28,807 bases of DNA. It comes from Oscillospiraceae bacterium (GTDB lineage: Bacteria > Bacillota > Clostridia > Oscillospirales > Oscillospiraceae). A model generated the notes under the pieces. The model saw nothing but the letters and a program-made list of their open reading frames with translations, did no database searches and had not been told where the DNA came from. This document shows, one piece after another, positions 1 through 7,647 of this stretch. The stretch spans positions 1 to 28,807 of the forward strand of contig JAHHRS010000023.1 in the NCBI GenBank assembly GCA_020025675.1, in the 5' to 3' direction. A program made the position numbers and the translations under genes. The number at the start of each line of letters is the position of its first letter. Position 1 is the stretch's first letter.

Positions 1-455
1 ACACCAAAGTTTTGTTGCACTCTCCTGGTGTTGTAATAGGGAATATAATGCACAATTATCCGCACAAGTTCCTGATTGCCGGCAAAACGCCTGCCGCAAT
101 AGCGTTTCTGCTTCAAAATGCCCTCAAATCCCTCCATAGTGCCATTGTCAATACAGCAGGCAAAACGAGACATACTTTGTGTCATTCCGGCCTGTATGAT
201 TTTGCGGTGTAATGCCCTGCTGGTATATTGGCAAGCTCTGCCGCTGTGAAGTAGAGGGCGGGCATCCGGATTTTCCTTAACAGCCTTGTAAAAGGTTTTG
301 CAAACAAGCGAATTATCATTGCGTTCGCACAGTACATAGTACACGATGCGTCGCCCTCGGAGATCCAGATTGGCACTCAGATAGAGATTGCGAACTTATG
401 TACCTTTATACCATTTGAAATCCGTCACATCGATAAGCCATTTTTCGTTTGGCAT
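1..455 (-). pseudogene. IS3-family (IS150-like) transposase OrfB remnant, truncated and interrupted
   Basis: Read on the minus strand from 455, the sequence gives MPNEKWLIDVTDFKWYKGT, a stop (TAA at 396-398), then the same frame continues with NLYLSANLDL, CIDNGTMEGFEGILKQKRY and YYNTRRVQQNFG up to the window edge. These are hallmark strings of the DDE integrase core of IS3-family OrfB. They cover the first catalytic Asp region (TDVTEF-like) and the D-N-G-x-M-E-G-F-x-G-x-L-K block with the final catalytic Glu. The N-terminal half of OrfB and OrfA are missing, and the C-terminus may run past position 1. The in-frame nonsense codon plus the truncation say it cannot encode an active transposase. 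The true right edge of the old element is uncertain and probably lies near 455-461, next to a hairpin. Confidence 0.85.
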
Positions 456-461
456 AAAAAT

Positions 462-502
462 CACCCCATCTGTTAGATAGTATATATCTAACAGATGGGG
501 TG
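462..502 (-). terminator. Rho-independent terminator after the esterase gene
   Basis: A perfect 18-bp inverted repeat (462-479 and 485-502) with a 5-nt loop lies 34 bases beyond the esterase stop codon. On the minus strand it is followed by a short T run (ATTTTTATG), so it reads as the terminator of that gene. It also abuts the truncated transposase fragment, so it could alternatively be a scar at the insertion junction. Confidence 0.65.
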
Positions 503-535
503 CAGTTTATATTCCGATTTTTTAGGAAATGTTTA

Positions 536-1288
536 TTAGTTTTCCAGTACAAACTTAATCATGGCTTTACTAACATCAGCTCTGACAGGAATTTTAGTAA
601 AGTTGTGTCCGCCGTTTTTAGTAGTCAGCAGCACCGGGGCATTGTAGCAGGCGGCATATTCGTTAAAGGATTTTTCATCAACCAAATTATCATCGCTTGC
701 TCTTATAAGCAGGGCAGGACCTTCATAGCCTTTGGCCTCATCGTAGGGATTGGGGTGAGAAGCCATATCATAATTATATGACATCTCGTAGCGAAGTCCT
801 TCCATATCAAACCAGTCAGCGCCCATGGCGGTTACTCTGTCAGCGTTGGATTTTGCAGAAAACCACATTCCGCCGCCGGGGCTCAGCAGTATAAGTCCGT
901 GGGGCTTAATTTTCGGAGCAGTGCTGGCGGCTACATATCCGCCCAGACTGTGACCGGAGAGATACAGTCTGTTTTTGTCAGCAAATGGCTGTTGAGCCAT
1001 CCAACTGAACATATCCTCTGCATCTTCGTAGAGGCCGGTGAAGCGTATGTCCTGAAATTCCCCGTCGCTCTCACCGCAGCCGAAGAAATCAAATCGAACA
1101 CAAGCTATCCCCGCCCCAGCCAAATCTCTGGCAATGCGGGTGTTCATATAATTGTAACCTGAAAGTGTACCGGTAAAACCGTGCAGCAGCAATACGCAGG
1201 GAAAAGTGCCTTTACTGTCAGGCAGGGTCACTATTCCACGCAGTGTATAGCCACTGCGGTTTTTCATTGAAACTTGCAAAGTGTCCAT
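536..1288 (-). CDS. Alpha/beta hydrolase, probable carboxylesterase (cinnamoyl/feruloyl esterase-like)
   Basis: This 250-residue protein has a single alpha/beta-hydrolase fold with no signal peptide, so it should be cytoplasmic. The oxyanion-hole motif HGFTG is at residues 36-40. The nucleophile elbow GHSLGG at 112-117 gives Ser114, the acid Asp lies in ASDDNLV (about 199-200), and the catalytic His is in GGHNF (His228). Order, spacing and length match the small esterases typified by the Lactobacillus johnsonii cinnamoyl esterase, which cleave short acyl or hydroxycinnamoyl esters. The substrate here is inferred only from that resemblance. The start follows AAGGAG at 1295-1300. It is transcribed alone or with a small upstream remnant from the promoter near 1570-1597, and ends before the hairpin at 462-502. 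An ester-releasing enzyme would suit the sugar-acid catabolism encoded next door, but no direct link is visible. Confidence 0.85.
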   Translation of the reverse strand: MDTLQVSMKNRSGYTLRGIVTLPDSKGTFPCVLLLHGFTGTLSGYNYMNTRIARDLAGAGIACVRFDFFGCGESDGEFQDIRFTGLYEDAEDMFSWMAQQPFADKNRLYLSGHSLGGYVAASTAPKIKPHGLILLSPGGGMWFSAKSNADRVTAMGADWFDMEGLRYEMSYNYDMASHPNPYDEAKGYEGPALLIRASDDNLVDEKSFNEYAACYNAPVLLTTKNGGHNFTKIPVRADVSKAMIKFVLEN

Positions 1289-1291
1289 AAA

Positions 1292-1566
1292 TTACTCCTT
1301 AGTAGGCAGATGCTCTTCCGATACCATATTTGCAGCACGGCGGAATTTAAAATCAGAGAGCATTTCCTGATCCTTTTTTGGATAAAAATTTTGAGAAACA
1401 GCATGGCTGCTGCCACCATACAAGCTATTATGCCGTGTAGAATTTCCACAGTTTACCCACTACATGGGCGGACTAAAGGGCGTGGGCAGTCCGGTTATAA
1501 GAAATAGTGCAACAGCGGCATAGAGGCCCAATAAGGCAGCGCCTGCCAACTGATAAAAGAATAAAA
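1292..1566 (-). pseudogene. Possible remnant of a small membrane protein upstream of the esterase
   Basis: On the minus strand one frame gives a hydrophobic segment (LAGAALLGLYAAVALFLITG), stops at TAG 1460-1462, and reopens in the same frame as KKDQEMLSDFKFRRAANMV, ending at TAA 1292-1294, which overlaps the esterase ribosome site. A second frame between them encodes another hydrophobic stretch (GIIACMVAAAMLFLKIFIQK). This looks like a short co-transcribed membrane-protein gene broken by frameshifts or a nonsense change. No family was recognised and no clear start codon with a ribosome site is present, so it could also be non-coding leader. Otherwise I see nothing in the 1289-1686 gap apart from the promoter at 1569-1597. 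Confidence 0.3.
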
Positions 1567-1568
1567 TA

Positions 1569-1597
1569 ATTATAACACACAGTAATTTTATTTACAA
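1569..1597 (-). promoter_or_regulatory. Sigma-A type promoter for the esterase transcript
   Basis: On the minus strand TTGTAA (1592-1597) is separated by 17 bases from a perfect TATAAT (1569-1574). Transcription would start near 1562 and run through the membrane remnant into the esterase. Confidence 0.6.
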
Positions 1598-1686
1598 GTA
1601 TTCAGCCGATGACAGTCTGCGGAGGTGTTAAGCATTGACCCCAATGTCTGATACGGAATGCTACGGGAAAGCAACTTATGAGCATT

Positions 1687-2754
1687 TTATATAGATAAAT
1701 CCCAGCGGGATATGCCGTCAGTGTAGTTGTCTACATTCTGACGGAAAACTATACTGGTTTCAATAAAAATTTGCTTTTCACGGGGTTTCCAGCCCTCAAG
1801 AATGTGCCGTGACAGAAGCTGAATGGTCTGAAAGGCCTGCTTATAAGGATCCTGATACAAAACAGCTTGACAAACACCGTCTTTTATGGCCTTGGTAATC
1901 GTGTTGCTGACATCAAAGCCCAGAATGTAAACATCCTTCCTTTCCAACCGCCGCAGGGCATTTATAGCACCCATTGTGCTGGAATAGCTGGTGCAGAATA
2001 TCCCTTTTGTCCCGTCTGCCGTACTAAGGAAGTTTTCAATATTTTTTTCTGTTATGTCCCCATCATGGCGGCAGTCGGCACAGCTTCGGATTACTATATC
2101 GGGATACAGCCGATACATGGCATTACAAAAACCGTCAAATCTGCCAACAAATGGCATGGAGTGAGTAAAGTTACCCAATACAGCTGCGGAGCCTTTACCG
2201 CACATCAAAAATCCCAGTACGTCTGCGCCGATGCTGCCGACCTGTAATGGGTCACTGCCCACAAAAAACAGCCTTGAACTGCCGGGCAGGTCATTGTTAA
2301 ATAAGGCCACGGGCTTGCCTGCTGCTGTAAATTTCTCCACATACTCTGCAGATGCAGCGTTCAAAGGGTCCAGCGCTATGGCGTCAAATTTACTGCAGTC
2401 AATGCTTTCCAGCAATCGCAGCTCATCCTCCGCACCGTCCACACCGTAGCGAAACACGTTAAGCTGCACACCGAAGTCGGAAATCTCCTGACCGGCTTTT
2501 CTGATGCCCTTATCTATACAACTGTAAAAATCTACCGGAGCATTGGGATATATGACCGCTATACGCATGAGCTTTTTGCGCCCCAGAGCGCCGGCCAGTT
2601 TGTTGGTTTTGTAGCCCAGCCTCTCAGCCGTGGACAAAACCATGTCCCTGGTATGAGGATTAATACCGCTGCGGTTATTCAGCGCCCTGTCAACTGTGCC
2701 TATGGATGTACCGCACTCACGGGCTATTTTAGCAATAGTTACTTTTTCTTCCAT
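1687..2754 (-). CDS. LacI-family transcriptional regulator of the divergent sugar-acid operon
   Basis: The 355-residue protein has an N-terminal LacI helix-turn-helix (residues 5-30, TIAKIARECGTSIGTVDRAL) and the hinge-helix region (about 50-60, NKLAGALG). A periplasmic-binding-protein-like effector domain follows from about 62 to 345, opening with MRIAVIYPNAPVDFYSCIDKG and including DAIALDP and GFDVSNTITKAIKDG segments. That effector domain resembles ribose/xylose-type sugar binding proteins. The gene is divergent from the kinase-gnd-SDR-LarA-uxaC operon. A perfect LacI-type palindrome sits just after that operon's promoter, and two phased half-sites lie in this gene's own leader, so it most likely represses the operon and itself. 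The effector is inferred to be a pathway intermediate (uronate, mannonate, gluconate or a phosphorylated product). The start is preceded by GGTGGAG at good spacing. Confidence 0.9.
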   Translation of the reverse strand: MEEKVTIAKIARECGTSIGTVDRALNNRSGINPHTRDMVLSTAERLGYKTNKLAGALGRKKLMRIAVIYPNAPVDFYSCIDKGIRKAGQEISDFGVQLNVFRYGVDGAEDELRLLESIDCSKFDAIALDPLNAASAEYVEKFTAAGKPVALFNNDLPGSSRLFFVGSDPLQVGSIGADVLGFLMCGKGSAAVLGNFTHSMPFVGRFDGFCNAMYRLYPDIVIRSCADCRHDGDITEKNIENFLSTADGTKGIFCTSYSSTMGAINALRRLERKDVYILGFDVSNTITKAIKDGVCQAVLYQDPYKQAFQTIQLLSRHILEGWKPREKQIFIETSIVFRQNVDNYTDGISRWDLSI

Positions 2755-2765
2755 TTTGTCTCCAC

Positions 2766-2784
2766 CGTTAAAAATCGTTAAAAA
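2766..2784. promoter_or_regulatory. Two in-phase CGTTAAAAA half-sites in the regulator leader
   Basis: CGTTAAAAA occurs at 2766-2774 and again at 2776-2784, exactly 10 bases apart. It shares the CGTTAA core of the palindrome at 2905-2920. The position, right against the regulator's ribosome site, suggests autoregulation or looping with the main operator about 130 bases away (inference). Confidence 0.45.
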
Positions 2785-2860
2785 ATTCTTGTTTATTCTA
2801 CCAAATATTCAAATCTTTGTCCACAGTAACCTGCATTTATTATAAACTTTCAACAAACGT

Positions 2861-2889
2861 TTGACAAACGCATGCCCGATGTGTTAAAT
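2861..2889 (+). promoter_or_regulatory. Promoter of the sugar-acid operon
   Basis: A perfect -35 (TTGACA, 2861-2866) is followed after 17 bases by TTAAAT (2884-2889). The predicted start near 2896 places the LacI-type palindrome immediately downstream. A 10-bp palindrome CAAACGTTTG (2854-2863) overlaps the -35 box. Confidence 0.7.
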
Positions 2890-2904
2890 TATTATATAGA
2901 AATA

Positions 2905-2920
2905 TCGTTAACGTTAACGA
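2905..2920. promoter_or_regulatory. LacI-type operator palindrome
   Basis: TCGTTAACGTTAACGA is a perfect 16-bp palindrome with a central CG, the classic form of a LacI-family operator. It lies about 10 bases after the predicted transcription start, so bound regulator would block initiation or early elongation. A further half-site (TTTAACGA) is at 2923-2930. Confidence 0.7.
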
Positions 2921-2993
2921 AATTTAACGAAAAAAACTTAATAAATTGTCCCGTCGTATAAAAAGGCGGGGGAAAAAGATTGGAGGAAATTTT

Positions 2994-4055
2994 ATGATCT
3001 GTAAATACGCCATTGCGTGCGTGACCAGCATGGGTGTGCGCATTACTCCTGCGGACCGTATGGCTGTACACAATTCAAATCAGTTTTACATGCAGGCCAC
3101 AAGTGCAGAGACAAATGTTTTAAATGTGGCCTCATCCCTCGGATACCCCTGCCTTGCCATGACAAAGTTTGTGGAAGGAAGCCCCATTGCGGCTTTCATC
3201 AAAAGCCAGCTCCGTGCCAGAAACATTGACTATGTGGGCCGTGACACAGCTCAGGGCGGACCATGGGGATACCGTCACCAGTTTAATATTGCCGATTCCG
3301 GTTTCGGTATGCGTGCTCCCAGAGTATGGAACGACAGAGCAGGAGAAGTGGGCCGCACCATCAGTCCCGATGATTTTGACCTTGACAGAATTTTCGGAGA
3401 ATGCGGCGTAGGTATTCTTCATATTTCAGGTCTTATTGCGGCTATGAGTGAGGACACCACAAAATGCTGTTTAGAAGTGGCAAAGGCCGCTAAAAAATAC
3501 GGAACAAAGGTAAGTTTTGACCTAAATTACCGAGCCAGCTTCTGGCAGGGCAGAGAGGAAGAACTCAGAAATGCCTTTACTGAGATTGCCTCCATCTCCG
3601 ACATTTTAATCGGAAACGAGGAGGACTATCAGCTCTGCCTTGGACTGAAAGGCCCTGAGACCGAAGGCAAAGAGCTGGGCAGCAAGATAGACAGCTTTAA
3701 GGCCATGATAGCCACTGCAAAGCAAGCATATCCCAACGTAAAAATGTTTGCCACTACTTTGCGTCAGGTGGTGTCCGCAAATATGCATCTATGGGGTGCA
3801 ATGCTTTTGGCAGAGGACGGATGGCATGTTGAAGAGCTTCGCGAAATTCCGGTTATGGACAGAATCGGCGGCGGAGACGGCTTCTCCGGCGGTCTGCTCT
3901 ACGGTGTTCTCCAGGGATGGAAGCCTGAAAAATGCCTGCAGTTCGGTTGGGCCAGCGGCGCAATGGCGGTCAGCAGTCTCAATGACTATGCAGAACCGGC
4001 AGACGAAAAACAGATATGGGATATTTATGCCGGAAACGCAAGGGTGCAGAGGTAA
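2994..4055 (+). CDS. PfkB/ribokinase-family sugar-acid kinase (gluconate or 2-keto-3-deoxygluconate kinase)
   Basis: This 353-residue cytoplasmic kinase is first in the operon. I chose ATG 2994 because TGGAGGAAATTTT precedes it; a longer in-frame opening at 2946 lacks a ribosome site. The C-terminal ribokinase signature DRIGGGDGFSGG (289-300) supplies the anion hole and catalytic base (Asp295). SFDLNYRASFW (174-184) is the substrate-side motif seen in KDG-kinase-like PfkB proteins, and ILIGNEEDYQ (205-213) is another family landmark. By homology it would be called KDG kinase. However, the operon has no mannonate dehydratase to make KDG and no KDPG aldolase, but does have 6-phosphogluconate dehydrogenase directly downstream. 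That makes gluconate phosphorylation the better fit by context (inference). Only 6 bases separate it from gnd. Confidence 0.85.
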   Translation: MICKYAIACVTSMGVRITPADRMAVHNSNQFYMQATSAETNVLNVASSLGYPCLAMTKFVEGSPIAAFIKSQLRARNIDYVGRDTAQGGPWGYRHQFNIADSGFGMRAPRVWNDRAGEVGRTISPDDFDLDRIFGECGVGILHISGLIAAMSEDTTKCCLEVAKAAKKYGTKVSFDLNYRASFWQGREEELRNAFTEIASISDILIGNEEDYQLCLGLKGPETEGKELGSKIDSFKAMIATAKQAYPNVKMFATTLRQVVSANMHLWGAMLLAEDGWHVEELREIPVMDRIGGGDGFSGGLLYGVLQGWKPEKCLQFGWASGAMAVSSLNDYAEPADEKQIWDIYAGNARVQR

Positions 4056-4061
4056 ATAATA

Positions 4062-5522
4062 ATGAATGAAATGAATAAAGCGGATATTGGCCTTATAGGA
4101 CTTGCGGTAATGGGTGAAAACCTTGTCATGAATATGGAGTCAAAGGGATTCAGGGTGGCTGTTTATAACCGCCATACCGACAGGGTTTTTAAATTTATGG
4201 AAGGCCGAGGTGCGGGAAAAAACTTAATCGGCTGCCACAGTCTGGAGGAAATGGTTGACAGTCTGAAAAGCCCCAGAAAGGTTTTTATGATGGTAAAGGC
4301 CGGAGCACCTGTGGACGAACTTATTGAGCAGCTTGTGCCTCTGCTCTCCGAAGGTGACATTATAATCGACGGAGGAAACAGCTTTTTTGAAGATACTGCA
4401 CGCAGAGTTTCATATTGCGAAAGCAAGGGACTTCTCTATATAGGTACAGGCGTTTCCGGCGGCGAAGAGGGCGCTCTTAAAGGCCCCAGCCTTATGCCGG
4501 GTGGTTCTCCTGCCGCCTGGAATGAAGTAAAGCCTATCCTTCAGGGCATATGCGCCAAGGTTGAGGACGGCTCACCCTGCTGTGACTGGGTAGGTGAAGG
4601 CGGCGCAGGCCACTTTGTAAAAATGGTACATAACGGCATAGAGTACGGAGATATGCAGCTCATATGTGAGGCCTATCAGCTTATGCGCTGTGCCTTGGGT
4701 ATGTCCAACGAGGAAATGTGTCAGGTTTTCCGCAGCTGGAACAAAACAGAGCTTGACAGCTATCTAATTGAGATAAGCGGAGATATTCTGGCATACAAAG
4801 ATGAAAACGGAGAGTCAGTTGTAGACTGTATTCTGGACACCGCCGGTCAGAAAGGTACCGGAAAATGGACTGCCATCTCAGCTTTAAACGAGGGTATCCC
4901 CCTCACTCTTATCGGCGAGGCTGTTTTTGCCCGCTGCCTGTCGGCACAGAAAGAGGAGAGATTAAAAGCCGAAGCACTCTACGGACATGAAATTCCGGAG
5001 TTTACCGGAGATAAGACTGCATTTATAGAGTGTATAAGAAAAGCTCTTTATGCCAGCAAGATAATTTCCTACGCACAAGGCTATGCGCTTATGCGTTCCG
5101 CTGCGAAGGAATACGGTTGGAATCTGAACTACGGCGGCATCGCCCTTATGTGGCGTGGCGGCTGCATTATCAGAAGCGTATTTTTAGGTAAAATTAAGGA
5201 AGCATACGACAAAAATCCCCAACTTGATAACCTGCTCATGGATGATTATTTCTGCGGTGTTATCAAGAGCCTGCTCCCTGCATGGCGGGAGACTGTAGCC
5301 TACGCTGTAAAGGTTGGCGTTCCCACTCCTGCATTTTCTGCCGCTCTGAGCTATTTTGACGGCTATACCACGGGCAGACTGCCTGCAAACCTGCTTCAGG
5401 CTCAGAGAGACTATTTCGGCGCTCACACTTATGAGCGCGTGGATCGTCCCAGAGGAGAGTTCTTCCACACTAACTGGACGGGATGCGGCGGAGATACTGC
5501 ATCCGGTACTTACAATGCTTGA
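4062..5522 (+). CDS. gnd: 6-phosphogluconate dehydrogenase, decarboxylating
   Basis: The enzyme oxidatively decarboxylates 6-phosphogluconate to ribulose 5-phosphate, CO2 and NAD(P)H in the cytoplasm. The 486-residue length is typical of the long-form family. A Rossmann domain opens with GLIGLAVMGENL (10-21), then NRHTDRV (36-42) at the cofactor-phosphate position, DGGNSFFEDT (103-112), and VSGGEEGALKGPSLMPGG (131-148). The substrate and catalytic block HFVKMVHNGIEYGDMQ (184-199) contains the expected Lys, His and Asn. The helical C-terminal domain holds GTGKWT and ends with the R-G-E-F-F-H-T-N-W tail that reaches into the dimer partner's active site. The start ATG follows AGAGG at the end of the kinase gene. 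Its place inside a uronate operon, rather than with zwf, is the unusual point and supports a gluconate branch. Confidence 0.95.
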   Translation: MNEMNKADIGLIGLAVMGENLVMNMESKGFRVAVYNRHTDRVFKFMEGRGAGKNLIGCHSLEEMVDSLKSPRKVFMMVKAGAPVDELIEQLVPLLSEGDIIIDGGNSFFEDTARRVSYCESKGLLYIGTGVSGGEEGALKGPSLMPGGSPAAWNEVKPILQGICAKVEDGSPCCDWVGEGGAGHFVKMVHNGIEYGDMQLICEAYQLMRCALGMSNEEMCQVFRSWNKTELDSYLIEISGDILAYKDENGESVVDCILDTAGQKGTGKWTAISALNEGIPLTLIGEAVFARCLSAQKEERLKAEALYGHEIPEFTGDKTAFIECIRKALYASKIISYAQGYALMRSAAKEYGWNLNYGGIALMWRGGCIIRSVFLGKIKEAYDKNPQLDNLLMDDYFCGVIKSLLPAWRETVAYAVKVGVPTPAFSAALSYFDGYTTGRLPANLLQAQRDYFGAHTYERVDRPRGEFFHTNWTGCGGDTASGTYNA

Positions 5523-5531
5523 GGTGAAAAT

Positions 5532-6371
5532 ATGAAAGTTGATCTTACAAATAAAGTAGCAGTAGTAACCGGCGGCGGCGGAGTTCTGTGCAGCCGTTTT
5601 GCAGTGGCACTGGCGGAGGCCGGTGCAAAAGTTGCGGTTTTAAACCGTACTCTGGCAAAGGCTCAGAATGTTGTGGACGAAATCAAGGCCAAAGGCAGAG
5701 AGGCCGTGGCTGTACATGTGGATGTTATGGATAAGGAGAGCGTTGTTAAGGCTCATGAGGAGGTCCTCTCCATATACGGTAGGTGCGACATCCTGATTAA
5801 CGGCGCAGGGGGCAACAACCCTATTGCCACCTGTGACGAAGAGTTCTTTTCCGATGAGTGTATGAACGACCCGGAGAGAAAGAGCTTTTTCGATTTGGGT
5901 GAAGAAGGCTTTAACAAAGTATTCGGACTGAACATAGTTGGCGTTCTGCTTCCCACTCAGGTATTTGCAAAGGATATGGCTGAAAAAAAGAGCGGTGTCA
6001 TAGTAAACATAAGCTCTATGAATGCCTTCACTCCGCTGACAAAAATTCCTGCATACTCTGCGGCAAAATCCGCTGTTTCCAACTTTACCCAGTGGCTTGC
6101 CGTGCACTTTGCCGGAACCGGAATACGCTGTAATGCCATTGCACCGGGCTTTTTCTCCACTGACCAGAACAAGGCCCTGCTTTGGAACGAGGACGGTACT
6201 CCCACCGCCCGCACGGGCAAGATTCTCAGAAATACTCCAATGGGCCGCTTCGGCGAACCCCAGGAGCTGCTGGGAACCCTTCTCTGGCTCTGCGATGACT
6301 CAGCATCCGGTTTTGTCACCGGTATAGTTGTCCCTGTTGACGGCGGCTTTTCCGCATACAGCGGTGTCTGA
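5532..6371 (+). CDS. SDR-family oxidoreductase, probable D-mannonate oxidoreductase (fructuronate reductase, UxuB/YjmF type)
   Basis: A 279-residue classical short-chain dehydrogenase. The cofactor motif is TGGGGVLC (13-20), with Cys in place of the last Gly, which I recall as usual in the YjmF-like mannonate oxidoreductase group. The structural NGAGG is at 90-94, Ser161/162 lies in NISS, and the catalytic pair is Tyr175 and Lys179 (YSAAK). The C-terminal PVDGGFSAYSGV is family-like. In this family the enzyme interconverts D-fructuronate and D-mannonate with NAD(P)H. The insertion at about 95-125 (NNPIATCDEEFF onward) is also seen in the sugar-acid SDRs. It starts 9 bases after gnd and is almost fused to the epimerase gene (1 base between stop and next ATG), so it should be co-translated. 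A gluconate 5-dehydrogenase role is possible but would not fit UxaC as well. Confidence 0.85.
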   Translation: MKVDLTNKVAVVTGGGGVLCSRFAVALAEAGAKVAVLNRTLAKAQNVVDEIKAKGREAVAVHVDVMDKESVVKAHEEVLSIYGRCDILINGAGGNNPIATCDEEFFSDECMNDPERKSFFDLGEEGFNKVFGLNIVGVLLPTQVFAKDMAEKKSGVIVNISSMNAFTPLTKIPAYSAAKSAVSNFTQWLAVHFAGTGIRCNAIAPGFFSTDQNKALLWNEDGTPTARTGKILRNTPMGRFGEPQELLGTLLWLCDDSASGFVTGIVVPVDGGFSAYSGV

Positions 6372-6372
6372 T

Positions 6373-7647
6373 ATGGAAGATATTTTCAGATACGACAGGG
6401 ATGACAACGGTCTTACAAAGGAACAAATAAAAGAGGCCCTTTTAAAGTCTCTGGAGGGGAGAGCGATTAAAAACGCACTGCTTATTCCCCCTGATTTTAC
6501 AAGGCTGCACTCAAATGCGGGATATATAACAAACGTCTATTACCATGCCCTCACCGACATGGGGTGCAATGTGGATATTATGCCTGCTCTGGGTACCCAT
6601 GTGCCCGTGACTAAGGAACAGGCTGACATTATGTTCGGAGACATTCCTTTCGAAAAATTCATTCCACACAACTGGCGCACGGACGTTGTGAAAATCGGTG
6701 AAATTCCGGCAGAATATCTGGAAGAAATAACCGATGGACTGTGGCATGACAGCATTGAGGCCGAGATAAACAAACTGGTCATGGACGAAAAGTATGATTT
6801 GATAGTTTCTATCGGTCAGGTTGTGCCACATGAGGTTATAGGAATGGCCAATCACTCCAAAAATCTTTTCGTAGGAGTGGGCGGCAGCGACATGATAAAT
6901 AAATCTCACATGGTTGGCGCCGTCTACGGCATGGAGCGCATGATGGGCAAGGATTTTACCCCAGTTCGGAAAGTTTTCGACTACGGTATGGAGCACTTTT
7001 TAAACGGCAGACCAATTATGTTTGTGCTCACTGTCTGCACCGCTCCCGGAGGCAATATCCGCACCCACGGACTTTTCATAGGTGAGGACAGAAAGTGCCT
7101 TGAAGCTGCAATAGCTCTGGCACAGGAAAAAAACATCGATTTTGTGGAGCACGGCATTAAAAAATGCGTGGTTTATCTGGAACCGGGCGAGTTTAAGAGC
7201 ACATGGCTGGGAAACAAAGCCGTCTATCGCACCCGTATGGCTATTGCCGACGGAGGTGAGCTGATAATTATGGCTCCCGGCGTTGAAAAATTCGGTGAAG
7301 ACGAAACCTGCGACGCTCTTATCAGAAAATACGGCTATAAGGGGAGATTAAATACCCTTGAGCAGTTCAACAAGCCTGAAAATCAGGACTTGCGTGACAA
7401 TATGGGAGCGGCGGCACACCTTATCCACGGCTCATCAGACGGACGATTTTCCATAACCTATGCGGTGAAAAACATAAGTCGGGAGGAAATTGAGGCAGTA
7501 GGCTTCAAGTGGGCCGATTATGACACAGTAGCTGCAAAGTATGATCCGAAAAAGCTTAATTACGGTTATAACAATGTGGACGGGGAAGAGATTTACTATA
7601 TCCCCAATCCCGCCCTTGGTCTATGGATAAATAAGGAGAAATTTTAA
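6373..7647 (+). CDS. LarA-superfamily (DUF2088) nickel-dependent epimerase, proposed D-mannonate/D-gluconate 2-epimerase
   Basis: The 424-residue protein has the layout of lactate racemase LarA. The residues match in detail: DFTR gives Asp41 and Arg44 (LarA Asp72/Arg75). GTHVPVT gives His76 (His108). PHEVIG gives His153 (His174). Lys163 lies exactly 10 residues later (Lys184, which carries the nickel-pincer nucleotide), and His179 exactly 26 residues later (nickel ligand His200). These distances are those of LarA. The superfamily racemises or epimerises 2-hydroxyacids, and I recall a D-gluconate 2-epimerase among its characterised members. The neighbours make mannonate and consume 6-phosphogluconate, so a mannonate-gluconate C2 epimerase is the natural missing step. 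The cofactor-building genes larB, larC and larE are not in this window. ATG 6373 is chosen; it overlaps closely with the SDR stop at 6369-6371. Confidence 0.85.
   Translation: MEDIFRYDRDDNGLTKEQIKEALLKSLEGRAIKNALLIPPDFTRLHSNAGYITNVYYHALTDMGCNVDIMPALGTHVPVTKEQADIMFGDIPFEKFIPHNWRTDVVKIGEIPAEYLEEITDGLWHDSIEAEINKLVMDEKYDLIVSIGQVVPHEVIGMANHSKNLFVGVGGSDMINKSHMVGAVYGMERMMGKDFTPVRKVFDYGMEHFLNGRPIMFVLTVCTAPGGNIRTHGLFIGEDRKCLEAAIALAQEKNIDFVEHGIKKCVVYLEPGEFKSTWLGNKAVYRTRMAIADGGELIIMAPGVEKFGEDETCDALIRKYGYKGRLNTLEQFNKPENQDLRDNMGAAAHLIHGSSDGRFSITYAVKNISREEIEAVGFKWADYDTVAAKYDPKKLNYGYNNVDGEEIYYIPNPALGLWINKEKF

Noticed and set aside
462..502. CRISPR or IS terminal repeat at the perfect 18-bp inverted repeat
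   Set aside because: It occurs once, has a 5-base loop and a T run, and lies just after a stop codon, which fits a terminator best.
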